From positions 4,084,001-4,148,000 of the forward strand of contig NZ_CP021434.1 of the NCBI RefSeq assembly GCF_002162355.1: 64,000 nt of DNA. The letters run 5' to 3'. Source of the DNA: Tumebacillus avium (GTDB lineage: Bacteria > Bacillota > Bacilli > Tumebacillales > Tumebacillaceae). Made by a program: the position numbers and the translations under genes. Below the pieces are notes generated by a model. It saw only the letters and a list, made by a program, of their open reading frames with translations. It was not told the DNA's origin and did not search any database. Of the stretch, positions 43,449 through 50,921 are shown one piece after another (position 1 is the stretch's first letter; the number at the start of each line of letters is the position of its first letter).

Positions 43449-44369
43449 TTGTTTAAAAAGTTTCTTTCAAAAATTGGGATCGGTGCCGCCACCGTCAATC
43501 TCGTCTTAGATGACGCCCGCGGCCGCATCGGCGAAGAAGTGATCGGCAAGATCTTGGTCGAAGGGGGCAACGTAGAGCAGCAGATCGACGCGATCAACGT
43601 TGATTTCAACATGGAAATGAAGCTCGATGACCGCACGGCCCGCAGCCGCATTCAATCGCTGACCGTCGCCCGCAACCTGCAGGTCAAACCGGGTGACAAG
43701 TTGGAGTTCCCGTTCCGCCATTTGCTGCCGGAACTGCCACAGACCTCCCGTTATGTCCGCTATACCTACCATACCCGCCTCGACATTCCGGAAGCGCTCG
43801 ACAAGCACGATTTTGACGAATTTGGCGTGTTGCCGAACCTGTCGATCGCGACCGTGCAGAGCGCATTGCATAAGCTCGGCTTCACCGAAAAATTTGAGTC
43901 GGGCGTCTTTAACGGTTACTACCAGGAGTTCGAATACCGCCCGATGGAAGGCCCGTTTGCCGGCCGCATCTCCGAACTGGAAGTCGTGTACATCACCGAA
44001 GCGAACGGCGTGCGCATGCACGTGGAGATCGACAAAAAAGGCAAAGGGCTGCTCGGCGCACTGGCCGATTCGCTCGATTTGGATGAGATTCATTTCAACA
44101 TGCTGCTTACGAAAGACCTGCTGGCCAATCCGGATGCTACATTAAATACGCTGCATCAAACGCTGGAGGCGGAACTGAACAACCCAAGTCCGAACCGCTA
44201 CCCTTCCCTGCCGAAAGTACGCGGCAAACACAAGCACCATCACCATCACGACGCCGCCGTGCTCTCGGCTGGCATCGCAGGATATGCGATCGACGATCTG
44301 GTGTTCGACGGAGACGACTCCTCTGACAGCGGCGACTATGATTCCGGAGATTTTGGCAGCGACGACTAA
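43449..44369 (+). CDS. Spo0M-family sporulation-control protein
   Basis: A 306-residue cytoplasmic protein of the Spo0M family (arrestin-like fold). It opens FKKFLSKIGIG and has the characteristic GGNVEQQIDAI segment near residue 40. I use the TTG at 43449 because an AGAAGGGGG site lies just upstream; the ATG at 43416 lacks one. In Bacillus subtilis Spo0M affects sporulation and cell-shape control, and the biochemical role is unclear. The C-terminus is unusual: a histidine-rich stretch (KHKHHHHHD) followed by a tail of Asp, Ser and Gly, which might bind metal or be flexible. The gene stands alone between a divergent SDR gene and a bidirectional terminator. Confidence 0.88.
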   Translation: MFKKFLSKIGIGAATVNLVLDDARGRIGEEVIGKILVEGGNVEQQIDAINVDFNMEMKLDDRTARSRIQSLTVARNLQVKPGDKLEFPFRHLLPELPQTSRYVRYTYHTRLDIPEALDKHDFDEFGVLPNLSIATVQSALHKLGFTEKFESGVFNGYYQEFEYRPMEGPFAGRISELEVVYITEANGVRMHVEIDKKGKGLLGALADSLDLDEIHFNMLLTKDLLANPDATLNTLHQTLEAELNNPSPNRYPSLPKVRGKHKHHHHHDAAVLSAGIAGYAIDDLVFDGDDSSDSGDYDSGDFGSDD

Positions 44370-44386
44370 ATGAATAAATCACGCAT

Positions 44387-44417
44387 AAAAGACCAGGGAT
44401 GCGCTCCCTGGTCTTTT
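44387..44417. terminator. Bidirectional terminator
   Basis: Arms AAAAGACCAGGGA and TCCCTGGTCTTTT form a perfect 13-bp stem with a 5-base loop. It has A and T runs on both flanks and sits between the converging Spo0M-like and zinc-peptidase genes, so it can serve both. Confidence 0.88.
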
Positions 44418-44426
44418 GGCGTCCGC

Positions 44427-45113
44427 TTAGTCGTCGCGCTGCTGACCGGCAAAGATCATCACGAATTTTAACAGCTGCAGGATCGAGATAAGCGCTGCCG
44501 CCACATAGGTCAGCGCGGCCGCATTCAGCACTTTGTTTACGCCATGCTCTTCCTCATTTCGGATAAACCCTTCCCCGACCATCAGCGCTTTTGCCCGCGA
44601 GCTGGCGTTAAACTCCACCGGCAGCGTGATCACTTGAAACGCCACCGCCACGGAGAACAAGAGGATGCCAAATCCGGTCAGCCCGGTTGCGCCAAGCAAG
44701 ATCCCGGCGATCAGCAGATAAGGCGCCGCCCCGGACGCAAAGCGCACAACCGGGAAAATGCGGTGGCGCAGCACCAGCATCGGATAGGACGCTTTGTGCT
44801 GAATGGCGTGTCCGACCTCATGGCAGGCGACCGACAGCGAGGCGATCGAATGGCCGTAATAGACCGGCTCGGACAAGCGTACGACGCGGTGAATCGGGTC
44901 ATAATGGTCGCTGAGCCTTCCCGGCACCGGTTCGACCGGAACGTCGTGCAGTCCTTGGCGGTCAAGCAGTGTCCGCGCAGCCTGTTCCCCGGTCAGCCCG
45001 GAAGAGGCCGGGACTTTCTCCCAGCGTTTGAAATTCCCTGAGACTTGAAACTGTGCCCACAGCGACAGGCCAAACGCGATGAAGATCAAAATGTCCATCG
45101 GGTGAAAAAACAT
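44427..45113 (-). CDS. Membrane zinc metallopeptidase (YugP-like)
   Basis: A 228-residue protein of the neutral zinc metallopeptidase family typified by YugP. The HEVGH zinc-binding motif is at 98-102. A hydrophobic N-terminal segment (about 6-20) and hydrophobic stretches after residue 125 indicate several membrane passes. The ATG at 45113 has an AGAGGAGGGAG site; the longer in-frame ORF from 45134 would place that site inside the coding region. Its substrates are unknown and the role is probably membrane protein turnover. The gene appears monocistronic, lying between a bidirectional terminator downstream and the terminator of the HipA-like gene upstream. Confidence 0.87.
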   Translation of the reverse strand: MFFHPMDILIFIAFGLSLWAQFQVSGNFKRWEKVPASSGLTGEQAARTLLDRQGLHDVPVEPVPGRLSDHYDPIHRVVRLSEPVYYGHSIASLSVACHEVGHAIQHKASYPMLVLRHRIFPVVRFASGAAPYLLIAGILLGATGLTGFGILLFSVAVAFQVITLPVEFNASSRAKALMVGEGFIRNEEEHGVNKVLNAAALTYVAAALISILQLLKFVMIFAGQQRDD

Positions 45114-45164
45114 GCGGCTCCCTCCTCTGCGCATTTCATAAGTGCCCTTAGTGTTGCCAAAAAA

Positions 45165-45193
45165 GCAAAAAACCGCTCCTGATGAGCGGTTTT
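45165..45193 (-). terminator. Terminator of the glycosyltransferase/HipA-like operon
   Basis: On the minus strand AAACCGCTC and GAGCGGTTT form a 9-bp stem with a 5-base loop, followed by TTTGCTTTTTT. It starts directly at the stop of the HipA-like kinase gene. Confidence 0.87.
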
Positions 45194-45194
45194 G

Positions 45195-45992
45195 TCAGGT
45201 GTTGCATTCTTTGGCTCCAGGGTATGCCAGCCAGCGTTCGATGATCGTGCGGATGCGCTTCTGCCGGTACAAGAGGAGGCGTTTGATAAACTGGCGGTCG
45301 CGCGTCTGCAAGTATCCGCGCGGGACGGCACGCAAAGCGGCATCGATTTCTGACATGCGCATGACTTCGATTTTTTGAATCATCGGCTCCAGCCGCTCTT
45401 TGTCCGATTGGGCGGCCAAGAGTCCTTGCGGCACGTTGTAAAAGCGCCAGAGCTGCTCCCACAGCGGCGCGTTCCACGCTCCACGCTTCCATTTGCGCGG
45501 TGAGCCAAACAGGGTATGGCCATGGTCGATCAGGTACCATTTATATTTTTCGCCGGGATTATCGCGGTAGAGGATCAGGTTCTTGCCTTTCGCCCGGTCG
45601 ATGTTGGCGATCCACGCATCAAACACGACCATCTGGAGAAGCAGATCAAACTGTTCGACGTGCTGTTCGGGGTCTGCTTTGACCGACGATGGAGCTTCCC
45701 GCCACGTGATCACTTCTTCAGCATCGACCTGCACGGAGACGATCCCTTCCTGCGGGATGCCGCCCGGGCCCCAGACGGTCGCCATCTCCAACTTGCTGAC
45801 GGGGAAACCGAGCCGTTTGGCGAGCGTAGCCGCAATGATCTCGTTGGCGATCATCGGACCGGAAAAGTACCACTGCTCTTTGGTTGCAAACTTAAAATAC
45901 CCGCGCGTGTTGTGGTCGTCACGCACCACCCAGACCTGCCCTTGGCGCTTTTCTTTCCAGGGTCGTTCGAGAATCCAATGTTGTTTAGGCAT
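45195..45992 (-). CDS. HipA-like kinase-family protein
   Basis: A 265-residue protein resembling the HipA_2 kinase-like family rather than full-length HipA toxins. Kinase-type features are the FDAWIANIDR segment (124-133), where Asn and Asp would form the catalytic loop, and IDHGH (155-159) in the position of the metal-binding DFG-like motif. There is no HipB-type DNA-binding partner beside it, so a toxin-antitoxin role is not supported. The ATG at 45992 overlaps the end of the glycosyltransferase gene by 8 bases and has an AAAGGGGGAG site, so the two are translationally coupled. A shared role in sporulation is possible, because a sigma-K-like sequence lies upstream of the pair. The substrate is unknown. 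Confidence 0.75.
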   Translation of the reverse strand: MPKQHWILERPWKEKRQGQVWVVRDDHNTRGYFKFATKEQWYFSGPMIANEIIAATLAKRLGFPVSKLEMATVWGPGGIPQEGIVSVQVDAEEVITWREAPSSVKADPEQHVEQFDLLLQMVVFDAWIANIDRAKGKNLILYRDNPGEKYKWYLIDHGHTLFGSPRKWKRGAWNAPLWEQLWRFYNVPQGLLAAQSDKERLEPMIQKIEVMRMSEIDAALRAVPRGYLQTRDRQFIKRLLLYRQKRIRTIIERWLAYPGAKECNT

Positions 45993-47097
45993 TCCTGCTC
46001 CCCCTTTCCGAAATCAACGCACGAAACAGCGCTCCGTAGCGGTAAGCGATCTCCGACCAGTCAAAACGTGCGGCCACTCCCCGTCCCGCTTCCTGCCGTT
46101 TTGCCGTTTGCTCCGGCTGCTGCCACATCGACTTGACGGCAGCAGCGATCCTCTGCGGCTCGGGAGCGGAGATCACCGAGGCGGTTGTTTCATCCACATA
46201 ATGCTCCAGTCCGCCGCTTTGGGTCGAGACGAGCGGAACGCCGGCAGCAAGCGCTTCCAGCGCCACCAGTCCAAACGATTCGCTGTGGCTTGGCACCATG
46301 ACCGCCCCGGCTGCACGATAGGCACGCTGCACTTCCGAGTGGGTACGCGCTCCCAGCCACCGCACCGCACCGGTCAGTCCAAGGTGTTCACACAGCCTAT
46401 GCAAATAAAGCGTATAGCGTTCAGAACCGGACCCGATGACGGTGAGCTGCACGGCTGGATTGCCTTGACGCAGCAACGCCAGCGCGTGCAGCAGCTCTTC
46501 GATCCCTTTGGCCCGCACCAACCGGCCAACAAACAAAAGATGGTGAAGCGGTGCCCGATGTTGGGCGGTGCTCAAAGTGACACCGTTTGGGATCACCGTG
46601 ATCTTCTCCTGACAGGGGATCTCCTGTTGCAGCCAAGGGCTGGGCACGGTGATGTGATCGGCGGCGTCGAGCAGCAGCTCTTGCCGCCGGGCCAATTCGT
46701 CGCGCGCCAAGGTCGATTTTTCATGGCGGACGAGCGAATGGCAGGTGTACACGAGCGGGATGTCCCATTTTGACTTGAGGTGCAGCGCCAGTTCCTGACA
46801 CTGGACGCTGTGCACATGCATCAAGTCGGGCGGGGCATCCCTTTGTTCGAGGAGCCATCGTGTGATTGGCTCTGCATAAAAATGAGTTTGCGATGTATAG
46901 TTCGAGTGCCGGGGGAAGCGCACGACTTTCAGGTTGTTGTGCGTTTTGACCTGACCATAACGCTTGGGACCTTTGGTCAGCACGGTGATCTGGCTGGATT
47001 CATCGGAGGCTAGCCGCTGAGCCAGCTCGGTGGCGACAATGCCTAAGCCCCCGATGATCAGCGGGTGAAATTCGTTGCTCAGTACGAAGATCCGCAT
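45985..47097 (-). CDS. GT4-family glycosyltransferase
   Basis: A 370-residue GT-B glycosyltransferase of family 4. The N-terminus MRIFVLSNEFHP with GGLG is typical of the acceptor domain. The C-terminal domain holds LFVGRLVRAKGIEELL, VIGSGSE and the nucleotide-sugar binding segment PSHSESFGLVALEAL. I choose the ATG at 47097 because GGGAGGT lies directly upstream and the preceding 41 in-frame residues look non-coding. It is the first gene of a two-gene operon with the HipA-like kinase. Donor and acceptor sugars are unknown, and a spore-coat or envelope glycan is one possibility given the promoter pattern. Confidence 0.9.
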   Translation of the reverse strand: MRIFVLSNEFHPLIIGGLGIVATELAQRLASDESSQITVLTKGPKRYGQVKTHNNLKVVRFPRHSNYTSQTHFYAEPITRWLLEQRDAPPDLMHVHSVQCQELALHLKSKWDIPLVYTCHSLVRHEKSTLARDELARRQELLLDAADHITVPSPWLQQEIPCQEKITVIPNGVTLSTAQHRAPLHHLLFVGRLVRAKGIEELLHALALLRQGNPAVQLTVIGSGSERYTLYLHRLCEHLGLTGAVRWLGARTHSEVQRAYRAAGAVMVPSHSESFGLVALEALAAGVPLVSTQSGGLEHYVDETTASVISAPEPQRIAAAVKSMWQQPEQTAKRQEAGRGVAARFDWSEIAYRYGALFRALISERGSRNA

Positions 47098-47175
47098 AGG
47101 TTCACCTCCCTTGACGTTCGCTCCCTCACCCGGCACCGTCCATTTTTGGCGGTTGCCTTTCTGTCCGTTTCCGAT

Positions 47176-47202
47176 TATCTTATGGAAAGAGCAGCCATTG
47201 TG
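47176..47202 (-). promoter_or_regulatory. Sigma-K-like promoter of the glycosyltransferase operon
   Basis: On the minus strand CAC, a 15-base spacer and CATAAGATA resemble the mother-cell sigma-K pattern (AC ... CATANNNTA). The predicted start of transcription is about 70 bases before the glycosyltransferase ATG. The same CAC-N15-CATAAGATA arrangement precedes the LysM-GH18 operon at 53357-53383. Confidence 0.4.
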
Positions 47203-47293
47203 GGAGCGCAGACGGCTCAATCGGGCTTGTCTGCAACTTATGACCGGGAGCTTCGTACTACTAGAGGTAAGCAGAAAAAGGAGTGGATTTCAG

Positions 47294-47809
47294 TTGGATA
47301 TTGCAATGCAGGTACTTGCCATCATCATCGCCTCGCTGTTTATGCTCGGCGCTATGTTCACCACGCTGGTGCCCGTTTTTCCAGGCGGTGCGCTGCTGGT
47401 CATTCCCGGTGCCTTGATCTACGGATGGATGGTTGATTTTGAACCGTTTTCCACGGCGTTTTGGATCGGACAGGCGGTGCTGGTCGTCGTCAGCATGCTG
47501 TCCGACAACGTGGCGCAAGTGCTCGGGATCAAAAAGATGGGCGGTTCGAAAGCCGGTATGATCGGCGGCACGATCGGGATGTTTGTCCTGCCGCTCTTGA
47601 TCTCCTTCCTCGGCCCGCTCGCGCTGATCTTTGGCCCGCTGCTCGGGGCGATCGTCGGTGCGATGATCGGCGAGATGTACATGCGTCGCAAGCGCGACGA
47701 AGTGGTCAAAGTCGGCTTTGGTTCGGCGCTGAGCTTTTTGGCCGGCACGTTTTTGAAAGTGATTCTGGTCGGTATCCAGATCGCCTGGTTCTACATCGCG
47801 ATTTTTTAA
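47294..47809 (+). CDS. DUF456 membrane protein
   Basis: A 171-residue protein of the DUF456 family, almost entirely hydrophobic with several transmembrane segments. Glycine-rich runs (MIGGTIGMF, GPLLGAIVGAMIGE) are typical of the family. I use the TTG at 47294, preceded by AAAAGGAG ten bases upstream; an ATG at 47306 is an alternative that shortens it by four residues. The longer ORF from 47075 is not supported because it runs antisense through the glycosyltransferase start region. The function of the family is unknown. It is divergent from the glycosyltransferase operon and 72 bases before the next small gene. Confidence 0.83.
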   Translation: MDIAMQVLAIIIASLFMLGAMFTTLVPVFPGGALLVIPGALIYGWMVDFEPFSTAFWIGQAVLVVVSMLSDNVAQVLGIKKMGGSKAGMIGGTIGMFVLPLLISFLGPLALIFGPLLGAIVGAMIGEMYMRRKRDEVVKVGFGSALSFLAGTFLKVILVGIQIAWFYIAIF

Positions 47810-47832
47810 AAAACATCCCGTTTTTACGGTTT

Positions 47833-47873
47833 GCCCTCCTCGTTCTTGGGTATAGTACCAAGAAAAGGAGGGC
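47833..47873 (+). promoter_or_regulatory. Hairpin covering the ribosome binding site of the 85-residue gene
   Basis: GCCCTCCT pairs with AGGAGGGC and TTCTTGG with CCAAGAA, giving 8 + 7 base pairs around a small internal loop and an 8-base terminal loop. The 3' arm contains the whole Shine-Dalgarno site of the downstream gene (start at 47882). No T-run follows, so it is not a terminator. The layout would hide the ribosome binding site until the structure is opened. Confidence 0.65.
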
Positions 47874-47881
47874 GTTTCTCT

Positions 47882-48139
47882 ATGGGCATGGGCTTTTGGT
47901 CTGAAGCAAAACAGCATCGGGAAGCAACCGAACACCTTCACGAGACTCCCTGGTGGCAGGAACTGATGAACGACCCCCACTTCGAGAGCTCGTTTCAACG
48001 AAATTATTATGTGAGGCTCAAGCTGAGCAGCGCCGATTACATACACAAGCTGATGAACTCCGAAACGGAGCGCAGAGCCTTTATCGAAGAGGTGCTGCAT
48101 CCGGACCCCGAACACCTCGCCAATCCAGATCAGGATTGA
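47882..48139 (+). CDS. Small hypothetical protein (85 residues)
   Basis: I do not recognise this protein. The start at 47882 (MGMGFWSEAKQ) is chosen because AAAGGAGGGC lies seven bases upstream. The protein is hydrophilic and soluble, rich in His, Glu and Trp near the N-terminus (ETPWWQEL), with a predicted mainly helical centre and no signal peptide or membrane segment. It sits between DUF456 and murC on the same strand. Its ribosome binding site is embedded in a strong hairpin, so translation may be controlled. The clean start and codon usage like its neighbours support a real gene. Confidence 0.65.
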   Translation: MGMGFWSEAKQHREATEHLHETPWWQELMNDPHFESSFQRNYYVRLKLSSADYIHKLMNSETERRAFIEEVLHPDPEHLANPDQD

Positions 48140-48250
48140 CTTTCCAGCGCCATAGGCACATCGTTTGGGCGTTGTGCGTACTATGTAACACCACTCCCCC
48201 ATCTCACCATTCGCAGGAGCTCGCTCCTTTAGAAGAAAGGGTGCAAAGCG

Positions 48251-49621
48251 ATGAAAAAAATTCATTTTGTAGGCATTAAAGGGACTGGAATGAGCGCGTT
48301 GGCGCAGTTGTACGCTCGGATGGGTTATGAGGTGTCCGGATCGGACAGTCAGGAAGTGTTTTTTACAGATGAACTGCTCTCGAAAGCGGGAATCACATAT
48401 ATCGGCTTACCGTCTCCTGAAAAGGTCGAACATGTGGACCTCGTTGTCCACTCTTCTGCATACAACCATGAGCACATCGAAATCAAACGGGCGCTGGAGC
48501 TCGGGATTCCCGTCTACACCTATCCGGAACTGCTCGGCAAGATCACGAAGGAACGCCCGGCGGTGCTGATCTCCGGCACGCACGGCAAGACGACCACCAC
48601 TTCGATGATCGGCGCGCTGCTGACCCATCACGAGCTCGATCCGATGGTGGTGATCGGCAGCAAAAACTACAACATCGGCAGCAACGCGCGGTTTGGCGAC
48701 GGGTTGCTGGTCGCGGAAGCCTGCGAGTACAAGCGCAACTTCCTCAACTACAACCCGAAGATGCTGATCGTCAACAACATCGATTTTGATCACCCGGATT
48801 ATTTCAAGGATCATGACGATGTGCACCTGGCGTTCCAGCAGATGGTCGACAAACTGCCTGCTGACGGCCTGCTCATCGCCTGCGGGGATGATGCGCGGTG
48901 CCGGACGCTGAAGACGCAGGCGAAAGTGCTGTATTTTGGTCTGCAGCCGAACAATGACATCTACGCCACGAACATTCAAGAGACGCGGGGTGTGCTGCGC
49001 TTTGACGTTTGGGAAGGCAGCGTGCCGCTGGGAACGGTGCAATTCCGCTCACTTGGGCAGCACAATGTACTGAATGCTCTGGCAACGATCGCGCTGGCCC
49101 GCCACCTGAACATTCCGTTTGATAAGGTGCAGGCATCCTTGCAGGATTTCCAAGGCGTCTACCGCCGCTTCGATTACCTCGGCCGGCTGGGGAAAATGGA
49201 GCTGTACGATGATTACGCGCACCACCCGAACGAGATCCAAACCACGTTGCGCGCGGTGAAGAACTCGTTCCCGGATGACCGCCTGATCACCGTGTTCCAA
49301 CCGCACACCTACTCACGGACGAAAAAATTCCTGCAAGAGTTCGCCGATTCGCTCACGCTGTCCGATGAGGTCTTGTTGGTGAAACTCTTCTCCTCGGCTC
49401 GTGAAGCGGACCCCGGTGATCAGCTCTCCGAACAATTGGCCGACGCGATCCGGAAACGCGGCAAGACGGTGACCTTTGTCGAGGATCTGGTTCAGGGTAC
49501 TGCCTATCTGCGCCAGTACGCTCAAGACCAACAAGGCATCGTCCTCACCATGGGGGCCGGAAACGTCCGCGGGATCGGGGAAGACTCGCTTTCCATGCTC
49601 TTAGAATCAAAATCTGAGTGA
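48251..49621 (+). CDS. murC: UDP-N-acetylmuramate--L-alanine ligase
   Basis: A 456-residue Mur ligase that adds L-Ala to UDP-MurNAc in cytoplasmic peptidoglycan precursor synthesis. The N-terminal nucleotide-binding motif FVGIKGTGMSALAQ (6-19), the ATP loop SGTHGKTTTT (108-117), the segment EACEYKRNFLNY and NIDFDHPDYF match Bacillus-type MurC. The C-terminal domain has DDYAHHP and FQPHTYSR. Length is normal for MurC. The ATG at 48251 has a GAAAGGGTG site. Mpl, the muropeptide ligase, is a related alternative that would fit the recycling operon nearby, but the sequence is closer to Firmicutes MurC. Whether this is the only MurC in the genome cannot be judged. Confidence 0.88.
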   Translation: MKKIHFVGIKGTGMSALAQLYARMGYEVSGSDSQEVFFTDELLSKAGITYIGLPSPEKVEHVDLVVHSSAYNHEHIEIKRALELGIPVYTYPELLGKITKERPAVLISGTHGKTTTTSMIGALLTHHELDPMVVIGSKNYNIGSNARFGDGLLVAEACEYKRNFLNYNPKMLIVNNIDFDHPDYFKDHDDVHLAFQQMVDKLPADGLLIACGDDARCRTLKTQAKVLYFGLQPNNDIYATNIQETRGVLRFDVWEGSVPLGTVQFRSLGQHNVLNALATIALARHLNIPFDKVQASLQDFQGVYRRFDYLGRLGKMELYDDYAHHPNEIQTTLRAVKNSFPDDRLITVFQPHTYSRTKKFLQEFADSLTLSDEVLLVKLFSSAREADPGDQLSEQLADAIRKRGKTVTFVEDLVQGTAYLRQYAQDQQGIVLTMGAGNVRGIGEDSLSMLLESKSE

Positions 49622-49630
49622 AACTAGCGA

Positions 49631-49659
49631 AAAGGCCGCCTGCTGGGCGGTTTTTTTGT
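49631..49659 (+). terminator. Terminator after murC
   Basis: CCGCC and GGCGG form a short GC-rich stem followed by TTTTTTTG, ten bases after the murC stop codon. Confidence 0.85.
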
Positions 49660-49801
49660 TTTATCCTCTAGGGTACCAGAGGTATTGCCTGTAAAAATAA
49701 ACGCCTTAAAAAGGCATATAGAAGGCGGAATTATGTGAACTACGCAGTAAACAATCACCTTTCGGCGCGAAAAAGAACTGAAAAACTATTTTTCTATTAG
49801 A

Positions 49802-49832
49802 TATGGCGATAATAACCTGTTATCGCTATAAT
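49802..49832 (+). promoter_or_regulatory. Dyad overlapping a -10 box upstream of the recombinase gene
   Basis: TATGGCGATAA and TTATCGCTATA form an 11-bp inverted repeat (one G-T pair) with a 7-base centre. Its right arm overlaps a perfect TATAAT at 49827-49832, about 38 bases before the recombinase start. A matching -35 box is not obvious. The layout suits either a repressor operator or a recombinase core site. The surrounding 49660-49869 stretch is AT-rich and holds nothing else that I can identify. Confidence 0.45.
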
Positions 49833-49869
49833 AAGAATATAAAGAGTTGACAAGAAAGGAATGGTAGTT

Positions 49870-50829
49870 ATGGCAGATGATACTCGTGGCCTTCCCGCAC
49901 TGATGGGAACGCATGTTCCTAGTGTAGCACAAGAGATGGGGATCTTGCATGATGAACATCTGATTACCCTCTTCCTCAATCGTCCCCGTCCGAAGCAATG
50001 GTCGAAGATGACGCGCAAGGCCTACCACCGCGACCTTGAAGCGTTTTTGAAATTTATAGCTGGCACTCCCCTCGCCCAGGTCACCTATGTGCAGCTCGTC
50101 GAATACTGCTATACCCTGCAACACTATGCGTCGGCCACCCAGCAGAGAATGATCAATGTGATGCGCTCCCTGTTCCTATTTGCACATCGCCTCGGTTACA
50201 TCCAGAAAAACCCGTCCGTCCTGATCGCCGCTCCCCGCGTGCCGATCCGGGCGACACACAAACGTTCGCTTTCCGTAGCCGAAGCGCAAAAGCTGATCGA
50301 AACGGCCAAGCGGATCGACCGCGCCTATCTGATCGTCGTGCTGCTGATCACCACCGGCGTCCGCGTCGAGGAACTTTGCCAGGGCAACTGGGGTGATCTG
50401 TATGAAGATATGCGCGGCAACATCGGCTGGATGGTGCGCGGGAAAGGTGACAAAGACCGCCCGGTGCTGATCCGTCCGGACGTCTGGGCGCTGCTCCAAG
50501 AGTTCCGTTTGAAAAACGGCATGAGCCCGGAGCTCGATCACCGCGACAAAACACCGCTCCTCTTCACCCGCCGCATGACGCGCTATCGCCAGAACGGTGT
50601 GCGCGACATGATGTATCGACTGTCCGATGCGGCCGGTCTCTCCCGCCGAATCTCGCCGCACATTTTGCGCCATACCTGCGCGACGTTTTCTTTAGAAGCG
50701 GAAGCGCCGCTTTTACAGGTGCAGCGTCAGATGGGCCATGAGAGCTTGCGCACCACCGAGCGCTATTTGCACGATATTCGCGAACTGTCGGAAAGCGCCG
50801 GCGCATATATCAATCAGGTCAGCATTTAG
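49870..50829 (+). CDS. Tyrosine recombinase/integrase (XerC/D-like)
   Basis: A 319-residue site-specific recombinase with a SAM-like N-terminal core-binding domain and the full catalytic set: Arg165 (GVRVEEL), Lys192 (GKGDK), His264 and Arg267 (HILR), His290 (GHES) and Tyr299 (TERYLH). It should cut and rejoin DNA through the tyrosine. The ATG at 49870 is chosen because AAAGGA lies nine bases upstream; the ATG at 49861 directly abuts that site. It is monocistronic, with a terminator on each side, and no phage, transposon or cassette genes are adjacent. It may be an orphan XerC/D-like enzyme; the target site is unknown. Confidence 0.9.
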   Translation: MADDTRGLPALMGTHVPSVAQEMGILHDEHLITLFLNRPRPKQWSKMTRKAYHRDLEAFLKFIAGTPLAQVTYVQLVEYCYTLQHYASATQQRMINVMRSLFLFAHRLGYIQKNPSVLIAAPRVPIRATHKRSLSVAEAQKLIETAKRIDRAYLIVVLLITTGVRVEELCQGNWGDLYEDMRGNIGWMVRGKGDKDRPVLIRPDVWALLQEFRLKNGMSPELDHRDKTPLLFTRRMTRYRQNGVRDMMYRLSDAAGLSRRISPHILRHTCATFSLEAEAPLLQVQRQMGHESLRTTERYLHDIRELSESAGAYINQVSI

Positions 50830-50876
50830 TTGTCTGTAATTATGTTATGTCCCCTAGCTCTCAAAAATAGCATGAC

Positions 50877-50921
50877 AAAAAGCCCTGCTCGTGACGTGAT
50901 GAGCAAGGGCTTTTATTTTTT
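50877..50921. terminator. Bidirectional terminator between recombinase and GH18 genes
   Basis: AAAAAGCCCTGCTC and GAGCAAGGGCTTTTATTTTTT form a long stem with an A-run on one side and a T-run on the other. It lies between the converging recombinase gene and the last LysM-GH18 gene and overlaps the end of the latter. Confidence 0.83.

Noticed and set aside
45195..45992. HipA-like protein as half of a HipBA toxin-antitoxin system.
   Set aside because: No HipB-like helix-turn-helix gene is adjacent; the partner is a glycosyltransferase and the protein is shorter than HipA.
48140..48250. A small AGGAGC/GCTCCT hairpin (48215-48228) as a terminator or regulatory element before murC.
   Set aside because: The stem is only six base pairs, the following T-run is just three bases, and no promoter of good quality could be assigned in this 110-base gap.
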